Assembly (NCBI GenBank): GCA_041402045.1
Contig: JAWKSZ010000106.1
Location: forward strand, 1-14,481
DNA length: 14,481 nt
From: JAGQRJ01 sp041402045
Lineage (GTDB): Bacteria; Planctomycetota; J058
Reading direction: 5' to 3'
Shown here in pieces: positions 12,724 to 14,481 of this stretch (positions are counted from its first letter, which is position 1; each line of letters starts with the position of its first letter). The translations under genes and the position numbers were made by a program. The notes under the pieces were generated by a model, which saw only the letters and a program-made list of their open reading frames with translations, was not told the DNA's origin and did no database searches.

Positions 12724-12749
12724 GACCCCTCGGCCACCTGCCTGGGGTC
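12724..12749 (+). terminator. Hairpin after the small membrane protein gene
   Basis: GACCCC (12724-12729) pairs with GGGGTC (12744-12749) across a 14-nt loop, about 20 nt past the stop at 12703. There is no T-run. Confidence 0.25.
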
Positions 12750-12780
12750 CTGCTTGCGCGGCAATCCCGCCTCGCGCCGC

Positions 12781-12802
12781 AGCGAGCTCGAGATCGCTCG
12801 CT
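12781..12802 (-). terminator. Hairpin just past the permease stop
   Basis: AGCGAGC (12781-12787) and GCTCGCT (12796-12802) form a perfect 7-bp stem with an 8-nt loop. It begins 10 nt beyond the permease TAG (12814-12812). No T-run follows, so it is a terminator by position only. Confidence 0.35.
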
Positions 12803-12811
12803 CGGCGAGTC

Positions 12812-14083
12812 CTACGCCCCGGCCTCGGGCGCGCTGCCCCACAGCGAGCTGTAGATCTGGAAGCCGAGCACGGCGAGGTTCAGGAAGAACCCGAGGACGG
12901 GGACCGCGAGGGGGAAGGTGCTGACGCCGTGGGGGTCGGGGTCGCGGCGCTTGATCCGCCACAGCGCGAGGTTCACCGCGCAGAACACGACCAGCAGCAC
13001 GTAGGTGGTGGCGTGGGCCAGGGGCTCGAGGTCGAAGCACAGCGCGAGGGCGAGGATCACGCCCGTGGCGCTGACGGTGGCCCAGATCGGCGTGCGGGTG
13101 CGAGCGTTGACCCGGGAGAACAGCCGCGGCGCGAGGCCCTGCTCGCCCATGCCGTAGAGCACGCGCCCGATCATGACGATCTGCACCAGCACCCCGTTGA
13201 GGATCGCGACCAGGCTCACCGCGGAGATGATCTTGGGGTAGCTCGGCCCGCGCTTGGCCAGGAGGTCTGCCAGGGGCGCCTCGCTCCGATCCAGCTCCTG
13301 GGGAGTGAGCCCCAGCACCGCGATCACCGCCACGAGCACGTAGATCACGGTCAGCGCGACGAGGGAGATCGCGATCGCCCGCGGCATGTCGCGCTCGGGG
13401 TGTCTCGCCTCCTCGGCCACGTTGACCAGGTCCTCGAACCCAATGAACGTGAAGAACGCGAGGAACCCGCCGAGCGCGATCGCCTGCCCGTCAGCGAGGC
13501 TCGCGGCAGGCAAGAGCTCGGTCCAGCGCTCGCCGAGGTGCGCCAGGTTGGGCGCCCCGAACACGAGCACCAGCACGATCCCCAGCACCTCGATCGCCGT
13601 GACCCCTACGATCAGGGCCACCGACTCCTTGATCCCCCACACCGCCACCGCGCCCAGGAGCAGGGTGATCCCCGAGATCACCAGCCAGTCCGGGAGGTCG
13701 ACGAAGACCCGCACGTAGCCGACGTAGCCGTTGACCACCGTCGCGGTGGAGGCCAGGGCCGAGATCACGATCAGCCAGCCGGTGATCGCCGAGAGCCAGG
13801 ACAGCCCGAAGGCCCGGTCGACGTAGTTGACCTCCCCCGCGCTCTTGGGGATCCGCGCGGCCAGCTCGCCGTAGCTGAGCCCCGTCAGCCCGGCGATCAG
13901 GGCCGCGAACAGGAACGCGCAGGGCGCGAGCATGCCCGCCGCGCCGGCGACCTTGCCCAGGAGCACGTAGATCCCCAGGCCGAGGATCGTGCCCGTCCCG
14001 TAGACCACGAGCTGCCACAGCGAGAGCGAGCGCTCGAGGCTCGGCGCGGACTCGGGTGGCGGCGTGCAGGCGTCAGAGGTCAC
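12812..14083 (-). CDS. APC-superfamily amino-acid permease
   Basis: A 423-residue inner-membrane transporter with about 12 hydrophobic helices. The unwound TM1 motif GTGTILGLGIYVLLGKVAG (29-47) and the following SYGELAARIPKSAGEVNYV (70-88) are the hallmark start of APC amino-acid transporters. TM6, FFTFIGFEDLVNVAEEARHP (210-229), carries the family's conserved 'GfE...n.aeE...P.r' signature. RVLYGMGEQGLAP (307-319) is the typical TM8-loop motif. Length is slightly short but normal for the family. The start is GTG 14083-14081, with no good Shine-Dalgarno. The substrate cannot be told from sequence; amino acid or polyamine uptake by proton symport is usual. It ends 108 nt from the convergent small membrane protein. 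Confidence 0.9.
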   Translation of the reverse strand: MTSDACTPPPESAPSLERSLSLWQLVVYGTGTILGLGIYVLLGKVAGAAGMLAPCAFLFAALIAGLTGLSYGELAARIPKSAGEVNYVDRAFGLSWLSAITGWLIVISALASTATVVNGYVGYVRVFVDLPDWLVISGITLLLGAVAVWGIKESVALIVGVTAIEVLGIVLVLVFGAPNLAHLGERWTELLPAASLADGQAIALGGFLAFFTFIGFEDLVNVAEEARHPERDMPRAIAISLVALTVIYVLVAVIAVLGLTPQELDRSEAPLADLLAKRGPSYPKIISAVSLVAILNGVLVQIVMIGRVLYGMGEQGLAPRLFSRVNARTRTPIWATVSATGVILALALCFDLEPLAHATTYVLLVVFCAVNLALWRIKRRDPDPHGVSTFPLAVPVLGFFLNLAVLGFQIYSSLWGSAPEAGA

Positions 14084-14152
14084 GGCGCGACGCGCCGCGA
14101 ATCGCGCTCCGAGACCGACGCTCCCGGCGCCTGCGCTTAGCGCGCGCGACCC

Positions 14153-14164
14153 GACAGCGCTGTC
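14153..14164. promoter_or_regulatory. 12-bp perfect palindrome upstream of the permease
   Basis: GACAGCGCTGTC is a perfect 6+6 palindrome about 70 bp before the permease start, in the 102-nt gap after the partial gene at 14186. Its position suits an operator, but a 12-bp palindrome can occur by chance. Confidence 0.25.
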
Positions 14165-14185
14165 CCACCCCGCGCGCCCGCGCCG

Positions 14186-14481
14186 CTACGCCACCTGCCC
14201 CGGGTCGTCCGGCCGCCCGAGGAGCGCGGTCAGGGTCGCGCGGAAGCTGCCCCGCGTATGGAGGGTGCGCAGGAGCTGGCGCTCCTCGGGCCTCGGCTCG
14301 GGCGGCCGGGTGCGGCGGGTGGTTGCGGGGCGCGCGGGGCGCTCGGGGGGGAGGGGGCGGCGGACGGCGCGGGTGGACGCGCGCTCGTCGGCGTCGGCGG
14401 GGCGAGGGCAGGGCCCCGGCTCGTCTGCAGCAGGCCCCGCGGGGCGCGCGCGCTCGCCGCCGGCTCGGGGTCGACGTGCGC
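14186..14481 (-). CDS. C-terminal part of an unknown protein, cut by the window edge
   Basis: A minus-strand frame is open from the right edge to TAG 14188-14186, about 97 codons with no stop. It begins upstream of the window. The first 60 residues are rich in Pro, Arg and Ala (for example RPLPPERPARPATTRRTRPP), which looks like a disordered linker. The last 35 (PEERQLLRTLHTRGSFRATL, then TALLGRPDDPGQVA) look like a genuine helical tail. It lies 102 nt upstream of the permease in the same direction, so the two could be co-transcribed. No family is recognised. The frame may also be open merely because of high GC. Confidence 0.45.
   Translation of the reverse strand, partial: ARRPRAGGERARPAGPAADEPGPCPRPADADERASTRAVRRPLPPERPARPATTRRTRPPEPRPEERQLLRTLHTRGSFRATLTALLGRPDDPGQVA

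Noticed and set aside
12929..14140. 403-codon plus-strand ORF opposite the permease
   Set aside because: His/Arg/Gln/Asp-rich antisense of hydrophobic codons, the usual mirror of a membrane protein gene.

Overview
The window is very GC-rich and gene-dense. It looks like a chromosomal segment of a Gram-negative-type bacterium with a large signalling repertoire. A eukaryote-like Ser/Thr kinase, an FHA-GAF-class III cyclase, CheY-like stand-alone receivers, an MJ0042-type zinc-ribbon protein and a DUF374 acyltransferase together suggest Planctomycetota or Myxococcota. I lean to Planctomycetota, but the phylum cannot be fixed from this window. There is no phage gene, transposase, plasmid gene, CRISPR array or rRNA. 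One tRNA gene is present.

Layout. (1) 1-1172 (+): the 3' part of a TrkH-type potassium transporter. (2) 1180-2094 (-): a zinc-ribbon membrane protein followed 4 nt later by a small lipoprotein with a carboxypeptidase-regulatory-like fold; each appears broken by a single-base frameshift. (3) 2484-4511 (+): an FHA-GAF-adenylate cyclase, convergent with (4) 4525-8338 (-): a soluble Ser/Thr kinase, then two paralogous 146-residue receiver proteins in the same direction. A long imperfect inverted repeat, inside a possible 42-codon linking ORF, separates the two receivers. (5) 8465-8538 (+): tRNA-Pro(UGG). (6) 8710-9602 (-): an unrecognised helical protein with one frameshift. (7) 9603-10341: no credible gene, but eight contiguous 43-bp units in which two different palindromes alternate every 21.5 bp. 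(8) 10342-11185 (-): a membrane protein with one frameshift. (9) 11262-12191 (+): a DUF374 acyltransferase, then a small two-helix membrane protein. (10) 12812-14083 (-): an APC-family amino-acid permease. (11) 14186-14481 (-): the proline/arginine-rich C-terminus of a protein that runs off the right edge.

How the genes may work together. The kinase would phosphorylate Thr residues, the FHA domain of the neighbouring cyclase is a phospho-Thr reader, and the receivers are phospho-Asp switches. The block from 2484 to 8338 therefore reads as a local signalling module linking Ser/Thr phosphorylation to cAMP. That link is inferred from gene neighbourhood and domain content only.

The two most notable non-coding or quality signals are the 43-bp alternating-palindrome array and four one-base frameshifts. 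All four frameshifts fall in the four smaller, poorly conserved genes and none falls in the seven longer or better conserved ones.
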